Assembly (NCBI GenBank): GCA_019058315.1
Contig: JAHPZH010000001.1
Coordinates: 1,315,432 to 1,379,431, forward strand
Length of the DNA: 64,000 nucleotides
From: Candidatus Helarchaeota archaeon
GTDB taxonomy: Archaea; Asgardarchaeota; Lokiarchaeia; Helarchaeales; RDOG01
Direction of reading: 5' to 3'
The notes under the pieces were generated by a model. The model had not been told where the DNA came from and searched no databases. It saw nothing but the letters and a program-made list of their open reading frames with translations. Shown here in pieces: positions 9,279 through 18,291 of this stretch (the stretch's first letter is position 1; every line of letters begins with the position of its first letter). Made by a program: the position numbers and the translations under genes.

Positions 9279-9450
9279 ATTAAAACTCTCCGTCTCTTTT
9301 ATATTATGATTTTTGTAGATAATTTTAATCTACAATTTTTGACTTTTGTTAGAATTTATTTAAAAAGTCTTTTTCAATTTATTTTTGCTATTTGTTAACT
9401 AATATTTAAAAATTAACTAATATTTAAAAAAATCAAACAATTTATTCTAC

Positions 9451-10098
9451 TTATTTATTTAATTCATTCATACGTTTTTTTACATCTTCTAAAAGTTCTA
9501 TAAGGGGTTTTATATTTGGTTTAATTTCTAATGTCTTTTCTATAAATTCAATAGCTTTCTTATAATCGCCTATTTTATAATACGCTTCCCCTAACGTCCA
9601 CAATCCATAAAGATATCGGGGATCAATTTTAACTGCTTTTTCAGCGTATTCAATTGCCTTTTGATAATTCTCCATTTCAAAATATGTATTTCCAATAAGC
9701 CACCATGCTTTTTTATTATTAGGCGCAATTTCAATCGCTTTTTCCATGCATTTAATCTTTTTTTGTGAGTTTCCTAATCCACCATAGGCTCTTCCCATGT
9801 AAATGAATGCCTCATCAATTCTAATTTCGGAAGAATCCCAAGGTCTTTCATTCCGAATTTCTGGAGGAGCTTCATCATAAATAGCTATCCCTTTTTCATA
9901 ACATTCAATTGCCTTCTCATAATTTTCCATTTGATCATAAACTAAACCAAGATTCAACCAAGGTCTGTGGTTTTCTGGTTCAATTTTAATAAGATTTTCG
10001 AAACATTTAATTGCTTCGTCGTTATTTTCCATCGCTCTATTGAAAAGTCCATCCCTTCTCCATTGGTAAGCATTTTTTCCATCAATTTTTTTTGGCAT
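9451..10098 (-). CDS. TPR-repeat protein
   Basis: 215 residues made of about five tetratricopeptide repeats, seen as 34-residue units such as NHRPWLNLGLVYDQMENYEK and KKAWWLIGNTYFEMENYQKA with the usual W/L/G/Y/A spacing and Pro at helix ends. No signal peptide or membrane helix, so it is cytoplasmic. It is divergent from the Hdr-like gene at 10174, with a 75-nt intergenic region that must hold both promoters. TPR proteins are protein-binding scaffolds; the partner is not evident here. Confidence 0.85.
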   Translation of the reverse strand: MPKKIDGKNAYQWRRDGLFNRAMENNDEAIKCFENLIKIEPENHRPWLNLGLVYDQMENYEKAIECYEKGIAIYDEAPPEIRNERPWDSSEIRIDEAFIYMGRAYGGLGNSQKKIKCMEKAIEIAPNNKKAWWLIGNTYFEMENYQKAIEYAEKAVKIDPRYLYGLWTLGEAYYKIGDYKKAIEFIEKTLEIKPNIKPLIELLEDVKKRMNELNK

Positions 10099-10173
10099 GA
10101 GAGTATATCACTTTTATGCTTTTTATTCATTAGTATTATATTATTGACTTATTTCCAATTAAGCTGAATAAAA

Positions 10174-11505
10174 ATGGTTTTTTTAGACGAAAAATGCACA
10201 AGATGTGGAACTTGTCTACACAAATGTCCAATTTTAGAATTGGATATAGAGGAAGCAAAGGCAGAAATTGAACGTGCAATCAATTGTAGCAAAGGAGACC
10301 TTTCACAAATTCCGGAAAAAATCATGTCCAAATGTTGTTCATGCTGGTCATGTTATTCGCTATGTCCTCAAGATGCCCATCCTACTGAATTATTTATCAA
10401 ATTATTTCATGATCGTTATATTAGAAATAATGGAATGAACCCATTGATGAGGATGGTCTTATCTGGTCATCCTGAAAATCTCTACAGTCTCCTTCATGAG
10501 AGCAAATATTTTACAAAATCTGAATTAGAAGCAATAAATAATTGGAAACCAGAAAATATCCCCCAAACCAAAGAAATTTTACTAATGGGTTGTGGCAGTG
10601 AATTTGTTCCATATTTATTTGAAAATTCCAAATTGCTTTCTCCTTTTATTGGAAGAATTGGGGGTAAAGATTTTTGCTGTGGTGCGATGGATATTCAAAT
10701 GGGTCTAAAGGAATCCACAGAAAGCATATTAAAAAGAAGTTATAAAAGTCTGAAATGGTTAGGGGTCGAAAAAATCATTACTTGGTGTACAGGTTGTTAT
10801 GGTCAATTTAAAGAGGTTGCATTACAATATGAACCAGGCTTCAAAGATTTTGAAATTCAGCATATCTTAGAATATTTTAAAGAAAAATTTGATAAAGGAG
10901 AATTGATAGTTACCAACCCTTTGAATAATTTAACAGTTACTCTTCATGATCCTTGTTTTTCAAAACTATTAGGTCGTACTGGATTAGACATTCAAGAATT
11001 AGCTCGGGATTTAGTTAAGATTACAGGGGCTAAGATTGTTGAAATGAAACATAATCGAAAGACGGCCATGTGTTGTGGGTTGGCAAGTATTTCAAGTAGT
11101 AATGACATATCATCAGTTCAAACAGTCTATAGAAAGCGAATTAAAGAGGCAGATCAAGCATTGAATTATAATCCAAAAGACCCCGAGACCACGAAAAATA
11201 AAGCATTAATTTTGTATTGTTCAGCTTGTACTGGGACAATGATTACGATGGCTAATATGAGTAAGAAGGATGTTAAAAATGCACCTCCAATGTGGCAACT
11301 TTTTGAATTGATAGAGAAATCAATTGGAGATGAACGAGTTTATTTAGGGGAGAAAAAAAATCTTGATGGTAAATTTCATTATATGAGAGGAGCAAGAATG
11401 AAAGATTTATTAGTTGATGCAATGCAAAGATATGATCCCACAAAATTAGATCGTTTTGACAAAGTAAAAGAATTTATTCCTCCTATCAAAATTAAAACAA
11501 AATAA
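10174..11505 (+). CDS. HdrD/GlpC-like Fe-S oxidoreductase (two CCG domains)
   Basis: 443 residues. The N terminus carries two [4Fe-4S] motifs, CTRCGTCLHKCP (residues 9-20) and CCSCWSCYSLCP (around residue 52). Two cysteine-rich CCG domains follow. In the first, GCGSEF, FCCGAMD and WCTGCYGQF stand for the usual Cys, CCG and CxxC. In the second, HDPCFS, MCCGLAS and YCSACTG do so. This is the architecture of heterodisulfide reductase HdrD/HdrBC fusions and related glycolate or lactate oxidase subunits. It probably takes electrons from a flavoprotein and reduces a disulfide or quinone-type acceptor. No Hdr or flavin partner is adjacent, so its physiological donor is unknown. Confidence 0.88.
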   Translation: MVFLDEKCTRCGTCLHKCPILELDIEEAKAEIERAINCSKGDLSQIPEKIMSKCCSCWSCYSLCPQDAHPTELFIKLFHDRYIRNNGMNPLMRMVLSGHPENLYSLLHESKYFTKSELEAINNWKPENIPQTKEILLMGCGSEFVPYLFENSKLLSPFIGRIGGKDFCCGAMDIQMGLKESTESILKRSYKSLKWLGVEKIITWCTGCYGQFKEVALQYEPGFKDFEIQHILEYFKEKFDKGELIVTNPLNNLTVTLHDPCFSKLLGRTGLDIQELARDLVKITGAKIVEMKHNRKTAMCCGLASISSSNDISSVQTVYRKRIKEADQALNYNPKDPETTKNKALILYCSACTGTMITMANMSKKDVKNAPPMWQLFELIEKSIGDERVYLGEKKNLDGKFHYMRGARMKDLLVDAMQRYDPTKLDRFDKVKEFIPPIKIKTK

Positions 11506-11571
11506 AATTATAAGCTGTTGGGCTATTTAAGCTATTGTAGGAACTAATATATGTTTTAATATAAAACTAGA

Positions 11572-12024
11572 TTAAAATTTCGACATCCAATTACTTATAT
11601 TTTTATCTATTTCCTCTTCAAAAATATCTTTTAAAACTTCATGAAATCCTTGAAATTCTTGAGTATTATACGGTAATTTTTTAACTTGATGTTCGACCAA
11701 ATAGCTACCGTATTTTATGATGAATTGTTTTTGAATTTCTTCGATTTTCTTTTTTAAATATTTTTCTTTAATTTTACCCGAGCTTCTTAAAACAATAAAA
11801 ATATGGTATTCTTCTAGACTAGAAATTAATAATTTTGAACCTCCTAACTCGATTCTTTTGATTTTCTCTCCTTTGCTAATTGTTTCTAAAAAGGTCTGAA
11901 TACTGCTTAAGAACCCTGAGAATAGAGTCTCATCTACTGTTGTTTTCCCCTCTCTTCCTATAGAATGGTTGAATAAGCAGACTCCCGAGTCCTCGATTAT
12001 GTATACCTCGTCAATTTTTTCCAA
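11572..12024 (-). CDS. Free-standing roadblock/longin-like domain protein
   Basis: 150 residues consisting only of the domain fused elsewhere to membrane helices or TPRs: VYIIEDSGVCLFNHSI, then LFSGFLSSIQTFLETIS, then IKRIELGGSKLLI. The order is beta strand, Asp-x-Gly turn, long helix, beta hairpin, as in roadblock/longin folds. Such small proteins usually dimerise and dock onto GTPases. The start is TTG. The gene is divergent from the 7-TM gene at 12244, a hint that the two act together. No GTPase gene is found in the window. Confidence 0.7.
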   Translation of the reverse strand: MEKIDEVYIIEDSGVCLFNHSIGREGKTTVDETLFSGFLSSIQTFLETISKGEKIKRIELGGSKLLISSLEEYHIFIVLRSSGKIKEKYLKKKIEEIQKQFIIKYGSYLVEHQVKKLPYNTQEFQGFHEVLKDIFEEEIDKNISNWMSKF

Positions 12025-12189
12025 TTTAGACCCATATTTTATTTTTAATTTAGAAATACCTTTTTATTGTTTATATTCATTTTTGTCTTAATTTAGCTCT
12101 AATACATTTTATAATTCTTAATTTCTTCTTTCTTTGATATAAACTTGATATGAATTATTAATTTATCCTTTGAGGTATCACAGAAAAAA

Positions 12190-12196
12190 TTTAAAT
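12190..12196 (+). promoter_or_regulatory. TATA-like box for 7-TM gene
   Basis: TTTAAAT preceded by a purine-rich AGAAAAAA stretch, about 50 nt before the start at 12244. The position and the BRE-like purines fit an archaeal promoter with a short leader. Confidence 0.35.
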
Positions 12197-12243
12197 GATG
12201 GTAGTTATCTAAATTATAAAATTTCAAATTTGTGGGATATAAA

Positions 12244-13029
12244 ATGTCGAGATTAACTTATGGATTTGAATTTACATGGAATAAATTAATGAATATATCT
12301 ATCTTAAATAATCCTATGGAAGTAGTTGGACTAGTATTTGTTCTGATATTGGAAGTTATAATGGTTTTATTAGTCTATCGAGCTTTTACGAGTTATAGGG
12401 AAACTAAAATGTTTGGAACTCTTTTATGGTTTTTAGCTTTTGTTACAATATTTGTCGGTGTTATTTTCTTAATTCTTGAAAAAGTTGCTTACTCGACTTT
12501 AGGTAATATGGGACTGGGAGACCTTATGACAATACTAGCATTGACCCTATCTGGTGCAGGCATTGTTTGCTTTGATATATTTTCTTTTCATACTGCATAT
12601 CCTGACTATGAAAAGGTACTATCAGTATTAGTAGCAGCACTAGCAGCAACATATATTGGTGCATTATCTTTTGCTATAGCGACTGGAAGTCCAAATTCAG
12701 AAATTATAAATAATGAACCAGTATATAGTCTAGGGTTTGATATAATTGCATACATTACACTTATTCCTCTATTGACGATAGCACCTCTGGTTTTTTTCTA
12801 TTTTTATTGGAGAAATCGTGATAAAGAAAGAGGTCAAGCACTAAGAGGTCTATGGATCGGTATCGCGTTCTCCTTTTTTGCAGTCGGGTATATTTCTGAA
12901 GCTGCCCCTTACTTTCCTGCGGGACTAGCAGCACCTCTTCGCATTTTACATCTTATTGCAGCGACAATACTATATATCTGCTTAACTATGCCAGATTGGT
13001 TCAAAAACAGAATCGGATGGATTGATTAA
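12244..13029 (+). CDS. 7-TM membrane protein of the 'MPxWFKxxIGW' family
   Basis: 261 residues from ATG 12244, chosen over an in-frame GTG at 12232 because MSRLTYGFEFTWNKLMN then aligns with the paralogue starts at 52408 and 53469 (MGLIYSIEFTLNQL) and GTGGGA lies just upstream. It has seven hydrophobic helices and ends TMPDWFKNRIGWID. It is more distant from the tandem pair at 51-53 kb. It is divergent from the free longin-like protein at 11572, and a T-rich terminator follows. Function unknown; a membrane sensor or small-molecule binding role is speculation. Confidence 0.72.
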   Translation: MSRLTYGFEFTWNKLMNISILNNPMEVVGLVFVLILEVIMVLLVYRAFTSYRETKMFGTLLWFLAFVTIFVGVIFLILEKVAYSTLGNMGLGDLMTILALTLSGAGIVCFDIFSFHTAYPDYEKVLSVLVAALAATYIGALSFAIATGSPNSEIINNEPVYSLGFDIIAYITLIPLLTIAPLVFFYFYWRNRDKERGQALRGLWIGIAFSFFAVGYISEAAPYFPAGLAAPLRILHLIAATILYICLTMPDWFKNRIGWID

Positions 13030-13051
13030 ACGAATTTTAAGATTATATCTA

Positions 13052-13078
13052 TTTTTTCCTTTTTTTCTTTTATTTTTT
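13052..13078 (+). terminator. Poly-T terminator
   Basis: Several T-runs (six, seven and six T) interrupted by C follow the stop of the 7-TM gene by about 25 nt, a typical archaeal termination region. Confidence 0.5.
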
Positions 13079-13171
13079 AAGTTATATTAAACAATCAATT
13101 TTTAATTTAAAATAGAATTTTACATAGAATATTAATTTGAAACAGATTTTAATTAATAATGGTGGAATATC

Positions 13172-14533
13172 TTGTCTCTAGTTCTAAAAAATGGTTCGGT
13201 TTTTGTTGAAAACGAATTTAAAAAAGTGGATGTATTTATAAAAGATGGTAAAATTGAGAAATTAACAAATGCAGAACCATTACACAATTATAAAATTATT
13301 AATATTGAGGGAAAATACGTAATTCCAGCTTGTATCGATCCGCATGTTCACATTTACAAAGGGAAGGAAGATTATTTAAGTGCATCAAAAGCTGCTTTAT
13401 GTGGAGGATATACCACAATTTTTTTAATGCCATTTGGAAATGGAGATTCCGCTACTTCACCTAATTTTTACGAAAAAAAGAAAAATTTTGCAAAAGATCT
13501 TTTAATAGATTTTAGCATTCATGCGGGTGCTACAGCTGTAAATCAACCAGAAATTAAAAAATTTGCTGAAAATGGAGTTTTGACGTTTAAAATTTTTCTT
13601 CCATTCAGCTCGCATGATTTTCCTACCCCAGAAAATGAATATGAATTAATAGATGTATTTAAATCAATTTCAAGTGTTGGTGGATTAGCACTTATTCATG
13701 CTGAAAATAGGGTAGCAATTGAATCTTTTAGAAATAAATTTTTAATGGAGGGAAAAACTGACCCTTTGGATTTCATGTATTCCAGACCTGTTCTTGCTGA
13801 AGTAGAAGCGGTCACAAATTGTATTTTATTCGCTAATTTAACAAATTGTCCAATATATTTCGTTCATATTAGTACAGGAACAGCATCTGAAATTATAGAT
13901 TATGCAAAAAAGCAAAATCAAATAGTATTTGCTGAAACATGTCCCCAATATCTGATGTTAAATGAAGAAATCTATAAAGAAAAAGGATCACTTGCACGAG
14001 TTATCCCTCCAATAAGAGAGAAGGAAGAGCAAAATAAACTCTGGAATCATCTTATTAAGGGGACAATTGATACCATAGGAACCGACCACTGTCCTATGCC
14101 AATACGTGAAAAATCAAGGAATATTTTTTATTCTAATAATGGAATTCCCGGGCTAGAAACAGTATTACCCCTTTTATTGAACCAAGTAAATCAAAATAAC
14201 ATAAGTTTTGAAAGGGTTATTCAATTAATGTCCACAAATCCAGCAAAAATTTTTGGTTTATATCCCAATAAGGGTATTATAAGGGTAGGTTCTCAAGCTG
14301 ATCTTTGTGTTATTGATTTAAATAAGTCTGCAACAATTACAATAGATGAACTTTATACAAAGGGAGAATTTACTCTTTATGAAGGGTTTAAAGTAAAAGG
14401 AGTTCCTATTATGACGTTATTTAAAGGAGAAGTTATGATGGAAAACGGATTTCCAGGTGAAATTAAAATAATAAAAAATAAAGGCGAATTTCTCCAAATA
14501 AAATTTGAACATGATATGTTGGTGAAGCAATAA
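13172..14533 (+). CDS. Hydantoinase/dihydropyrimidinase-type cyclic amidohydrolase
   Basis: 453 residues of the amidohydrolase superfamily. Metal ligands are visible in order: DPHVHIYKG (His-x-His), TFKIFLPF (the carboxylated Lys typical of hydantoinase/dihydropyrimidinase), LIHAENR (His), FVHISTG (His) and GTDHCPMP (Asp). The family hydrolyses cyclic amides such as hydantoins, dihydropyrimidines, allantoin or dihydroorotate; the Lys context favours a hydantoinase-like enzyme over a type-I dihydroorotase, but the substrate is not provable. The start is TTG with GGTGG nine bases before it. The stop abuts the ATG of the Gfo/Idh gene, so the two are one operon and probably one pathway. Confidence 0.85.
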   Translation: MSLVLKNGSVFVENEFKKVDVFIKDGKIEKLTNAEPLHNYKIINIEGKYVIPACIDPHVHIYKGKEDYLSASKAALCGGYTTIFLMPFGNGDSATSPNFYEKKKNFAKDLLIDFSIHAGATAVNQPEIKKFAENGVLTFKIFLPFSSHDFPTPENEYELIDVFKSISSVGGLALIHAENRVAIESFRNKFLMEGKTDPLDFMYSRPVLAEVEAVTNCILFANLTNCPIYFVHISTGTASEIIDYAKKQNQIVFAETCPQYLMLNEEIYKEKGSLARVIPPIREKEEQNKLWNHLIKGTIDTIGTDHCPMPIREKSRNIFYSNNGIPGLETVLPLLLNQVNQNNISFERVIQLMSTNPAKIFGLYPNKGIIRVGSQADLCVIDLNKSATITIDELYTKGEFTLYEGFKVKGVPIMTLFKGEVMMENGFPGEIKIIKNKGEFLQIKFEHDMLVKQ

Positions 14534-15916
14534 ATGCCAGAACTAATTAAAGCAATTTGTATAGGTGCAGGTAGCAGAGGAATAGACGCATATGGTTATT
14601 ATGCGTTAAAAAATCCAAAACGGCTTAAATTTATTGGTGTAGCTGAACCTCGTAAAGAATGGCGTGAAAAGTTTATTCGATTACATAAGATTCCAAAAGA
14701 AAATGTATTTAATTCATATGAAGAACTGTTCGCAAAAGAGCAATTTGCACGTGCTGCAGTCATTTGTACTCCTGATCAAATGCATGTCGAGCCAACGATT
14801 CTAGCATTAGAGCGCGGTTATGATGTCTTACTTGAAAAACCCATGGCTAATACATTAGAAGGTTGCCTAAAATTAGTTAGAAAAGCTGAAGAAGTAAAAA
14901 AACATCTTCAAATTTGTCATGTATTGCGCTATACAAACTTTTGGTCCACAATTAAATCGTTTATCGATAGTGGACAATTGGGTGATATAATTACCATAAG
15001 CCATAGAGAAAATGTCTCATATTGGCATATGGCTCATAGTTTTGTTAGGGGAAATTGGCGAAATTCCGATATTACATCACCCATGATTCTTGCCAAATGC
15101 TGTCATGACATGGATCTATTATATTGGATAATAGGAAAAAAACCAATTTCTATTTCATCATTTGGCTCTCTCTCATTTTATAGACCAGAGAGTGCACCTC
15201 CAGGAGCTCCTTTACGTTGTACTGATGGTTGTCCTGTTGGCGATACTTGTATGTTTAACGCAATTAAAATCTACATCGATTTGGATGGCTATTATAATAT
15301 GGGAAAAAATTGTCCATCTCGTGCATTTCGCTTCTTTTCTCACCATCGTAATGCAATTCGACATATGAGCCATATAATTCGCCCTTTGAAAAGGTTAGTA
15401 GATTTTAAAGAATGGCCGGTAAATACAATAACAAGTGACCTTACTTTGGAGGGTAAAATGAAAGCTTTACGAGAAGGACCTTACGGTAGATGTGTTTTTC
15501 ATTGTGATAATAATGTAGTAGACCACCAACAAACTTTAATTGAATTTTCAAATGGTGTCACAGCGGAATTAACTATGCATGGACATTCAGCTTTAGAAGG
15601 TAGAAGTATCCGAATTGATGGGACGAAAGGTACTTTAATTGGATCATTTATGGGGTGGGATGATTTATACTTCATTGAGTCACAGAATGGAGAAAAAAGA
15701 CAACTTATAAAACCTAAAATAACAATTGAAGCCCATGGAGGAGGAGATTTAAAGCTTACAGAGGGATTTGTGAATTCACTTCAACCAGACTATAAACTTG
15801 TTCCTTTAACTGATGCTAGAGCAGCATTAGAAAGCCACTTAATGGCTTTTGCAGCAGAGAAAGCCCGTTTGGAAAAAAAGGTTATAGATATGGAAGAGTT
15901 TCATTCATTAATTTAG
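14534..15916 (+). CDS. Gfo/Idh/MocA oxidoreductase with conserved Cys motifs
   Basis: 460 residues. The N-terminal Rossmann fold reads CIGAGSRGIDAYGYYA, and LLEKPMANTLEGC is the family's EKP motif. It carries a cysteine-bearing insert, RCTDGCPVGDTC near residue 230 and later GKNCPSRAF, and then YGRCVFHCDNNVVDHQ near residue 320. I know the same motifs from bacterial members of this subfamily, so they are probably structural or metal-binding. Expected activity is NAD(P)-dependent oxidoreduction of a sugar or cyclitol-like substrate. It starts at the very next base after the hydantoinase stop. The strong resemblance to bacterial relatives suggests old transfer. Confidence 0.85.
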   Translation: MPELIKAICIGAGSRGIDAYGYYALKNPKRLKFIGVAEPRKEWREKFIRLHKIPKENVFNSYEELFAKEQFARAAVICTPDQMHVEPTILALERGYDVLLEKPMANTLEGCLKLVRKAEEVKKHLQICHVLRYTNFWSTIKSFIDSGQLGDIITISHRENVSYWHMAHSFVRGNWRNSDITSPMILAKCCHDMDLLYWIIGKKPISISSFGSLSFYRPESAPPGAPLRCTDGCPVGDTCMFNAIKIYIDLDGYYNMGKNCPSRAFRFFSHHRNAIRHMSHIIRPLKRLVDFKEWPVNTITSDLTLEGKMKALREGPYGRCVFHCDNNVVDHQQTLIEFSNGVTAELTMHGHSALEGRSIRIDGTKGTLIGSFMGWDDLYFIESQNGEKRQLIKPKITIEAHGGGDLKLTEGFVNSLQPDYKLVPLTDARAALESHLMAFAAEKARLEKKVIDMEEFHSLI

Positions 15917-15940
15917 AAAATAATCGATTTTTCAATTTTA

Positions 15941-16237
15941 CTACAATTCTCTCATGGCATGAGACGCTACATAAACACAACCTACTCCAGAAACATATTG
16001 AGCCACCCTTATTGCCTCCAAGATTTCTTTTTTTGTTGCTCCAGCTTTTATTGCTGCGTTTGCCAAGGCTTGAACACCAGCTGTAGCACCATGACTAGCA
16101 TCCAATGCCATCGCAATTAGAAGTTTGATTTTTCTGGGAAGTGCACCATCTGAAAGAGCAAATTCTGATGATTCATTAACATGTTTGAGAAGCTCTGGGT
16201 CTACTTTTTCATATATTTTTAGAGGATTTATTGCCAT
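15941..16237 (-). CDS. Carboxymuconolactone decarboxylase-like (AhpD fold) small protein
   Basis: 98 residues. The helical pattern LLIAMALDASHGATAGVQAL followed by KAGATKKEILEAIRVAQYVS is that of the CMD/AhpD family. The catalytic CxxC...H of peroxidase-type AhpD proteins is absent: the equivalent stretch reads HGATAGVQ. It is thus not a thiol peroxidase of the classical kind, and its activity, if any, is unknown. It converges on the Gfo/Idh gene and is divergent from the saccharopine-dehydrogenase-like gene. Confidence 0.8.
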   Translation of the reverse strand: MAINPLKIYEKVDPELLKHVNESSEFALSDGALPRKIKLLIAMALDASHGATAGVQALANAAIKAGATKKEILEAIRVAQYVSGVGCVYVASHAMREL

Positions 16238-16414
16238 AATTTTATCAACTCCACTATTTTTATTCTAAAACTAAAAGAATGGTTAATTTTAATTATAAAG
16301 AACCTTAATTATTTTTAAAATTTTGATATTTAAAAAAAATAAATTCTTATTACAATAAAAGAATAAGAGAAATTGGTAGATTGGCTAGAAAATTAATAAG
16401 GAGTTCCGAATTAG

Positions 16415-17632
16415 ATGAAAGTTTTAGCTTTAGGTGGAAGCGGTGATATGGGTCGAATGGCGGTAACCGTGCTTCTCCCCTCCCCCAAAATCACTTCGAT
16501 AACCGTGGCTGATAAAGATTATGAATTTACAAAAACTTTTGTAGATTTAATCGATTCCGATAAATTAAAAGCTGTAAAAATTGATGTGACTAATCAGAAA
16601 GAATTAAATGATCTCATTTTAAAACACGACATAGTGCTTAATACTGTGGGACCATATTTTAAATTTGGAAAATTAATTTTAGAAACAGTGATTAAGGCAA
16701 AAAAACCATATTTTGATATTTGTGATGATTGGAAGCCCACCTTAAATCTATTAGAAATGGATGATAGTGCAAAAAAAGTTGGCATGACAGCTATTATTGG
16801 GATAGGAGCAAGCCCTGGAGTTTTAAATCTCATGGCGGTTATGGCTAGTTCCCGTCTTGATAAAGTAGATGAGATTGTCACCGCATGGGGGATGGGTCCC
16901 GTGAAAACTGGCAGAAAACCAAAGCATTTTATCAAGAAAAAGAAAATATTTAAAAAATTAGGTAGATCTGTTGAAGAAACTGCAACAGCAAATGCAGCGA
17001 TTGTTCACCTACTTTATGAAAGTATCGGGAAAATCCCGACCTTCAAAGATGGTAAAAGAATTGAAATTGAAGCTTTAACTGAGGTGGATCCTATCCAAAT
17101 TCCTGGGTATGCTGATGCCTACGCCGTGCATATTGGTCATCCTGAGCCTATTACCTTACCAAGGACCATAAAAGCAAAATCCATTTCAAACGTAATGTTT
17201 ATCGGTAAGACCGCTACCGAGGTCGTCCGTGATTATAGGAAAAAAATAATAAATAATGAGATTTCAATTGATGATGCTGCGATTAAGTTAAATGAAGAAT
17301 TAGAAATGGCTCAAAAAGATGGTTCAATTTTGATAGAATATATTAATATGCCTCCAGAATTATGTGTAATCGCAACTGGTTTGAAAGGGGGAAAAAGAAG
17401 AAAAATTGCCATCGGTTTAAATTATAGCCCATACGGAGAAATGGCAGGCGTAACTGGTGTTCCACTAGCGGTTGCAGCATTAATGTATATCGATGGAAAG
17501 ATTCAAGAAAAGGGAGTCTTAACTCCTGAAGAAGCTATTGATCCAAATGAATTCTTCGATAGATACGCGAAATATTGCAAAAAAAATCTAAATAAGAATG
17601 ATGTTCTTATTGTTAAGGAAGTAGATTTGTAA
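16415..17632 (+). CDS. Saccharopine dehydrogenase-like NAD(P)-binding protein
   Basis: 405 residues. The start MKVLALGGSGDMGRMAV is a Rossmann glycine motif. The following KAKKPYFDICDDW and IIGIGASPGVLNLMA are characteristic of the saccharopine dehydrogenase superfamily (Lys1/Lys9-like and carboxynorspermidine-type members). Reactions in the family are reductive or oxidative couplings of amino acids with keto acids; the exact substrate cannot be read from sequence. GGAG lies 11 nt upstream of the ATG. The small gene at 17649 follows after 16 nt and is probably co-transcribed. Confidence 0.83.
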   Translation: MKVLALGGSGDMGRMAVTVLLPSPKITSITVADKDYEFTKTFVDLIDSDKLKAVKIDVTNQKELNDLILKHDIVLNTVGPYFKFGKLILETVIKAKKPYFDICDDWKPTLNLLEMDDSAKKVGMTAIIGIGASPGVLNLMAVMASSRLDKVDEIVTAWGMGPVKTGRKPKHFIKKKKIFKKLGRSVEETATANAAIVHLLYESIGKIPTFKDGKRIEIEALTEVDPIQIPGYADAYAVHIGHPEPITLPRTIKAKSISNVMFIGKTATEVVRDYRKKIINNEISIDDAAIKLNEELEMAQKDGSILIEYINMPPELCVIATGLKGGKRRKIAIGLNYSPYGEMAGVTGVPLAVAALMYIDGKIQEKGVLTPEEAIDPNEFFDRYAKYCKKNLNKNDVLIVKEVDL

Positions 17633-17648
17633 ATAATAGTGCTTAAAA

Positions 17649-18110
17649 ATGAAAAAAAAAGAAATTTTTGAAACAATATTGAATTTTATTCATTCTGAAA
17701 CGGGGTGGGGGGATCCTCTCAGACCACATTGCGAATTTGAAGACCTTAATATTAAAGAGACTAAAAAACAAGATGATGGAAGTCTTATTGTAACTTTTAA
17801 GTATCATTTTGATGAAGATGGGTTTTCTCAATATGATAAAACACACATAATAGAAGGCAAAGCAAAAATTGATTCTGAAGAAGAAATATTTGCATGGACA
17901 TTGGAAGAAGTTCATACAGGAGTTGACACGCATTTATACTATGGTAAGAAGAAACAAGAAGAGGATAAATTAAAGCCTTTTATCAAAAAATTAGAAAAAT
18001 TGCAAAAATTGTTGGCTGAAAAAGGTTTGAAACGAGAAGATTACGAGAGATTAAATGACGAGATTGATATAGTCATGAAACAAATTGAAAAATTAAAAGA
18101 AACCAATTAA
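17649..18110 (+). CDS. Small protein of unknown function
   Basis: 153 residues, not recognised. The first 100 residues look like a compact alpha/beta domain (LRPHCEFEDLNIKETKKQDD, then a strand-rich part ending EVHTGVDTHLYYG). The last 50 are highly charged with heptad-like Leu spacing, suggesting a coiled coil. No cysteines suited to metal binding and no membrane helix are seen. It follows the saccharopine-dehydrogenase-like gene by 16 nt, so the two may be expressed together. Confidence 0.6.
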   Translation: MKKKEIFETILNFIHSETGWGDPLRPHCEFEDLNIKETKKQDDGSLIVTFKYHFDEDGFSQYDKTHIIEGKAKIDSEEEIFAWTLEEVHTGVDTHLYYGKKKQEEDKLKPFIKKLEKLQKLLAEKGLKREDYERLNDEIDIVMKQIEKLKETN

Positions 18111-18276
18111 TATATTAGTTTTAAGATGTTTTAAACCAAATTACTTTTAAAATTTAAATATAATTAATAAAAAATTATCAGATTTTAACATTATTTTTAT
18201 ATTTTAATATTAAAAAAATAAATTTTTTATAGAAGAAACTTCATTTAGTAACTAATCACAGACGGTTAAGCAAACC

Positions 18277-18281
18277 GGAGG
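18277..18281 (+). promoter_or_regulatory. Shine-Dalgarno GGAGG before an apparent ATT start
   Basis: A full GGAGG lies ten bases before the in-frame ATT at 18292. The in-frame codons between the preceding stop and the ATG at 18352 contain no ATG, GTG or TTG. The ATG overlapping the motif at 18282 is in another frame and meets TAA after about 14 codons. Confidence 0.5.
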
Positions 18282-18291
18282 ATGTTGTCAA

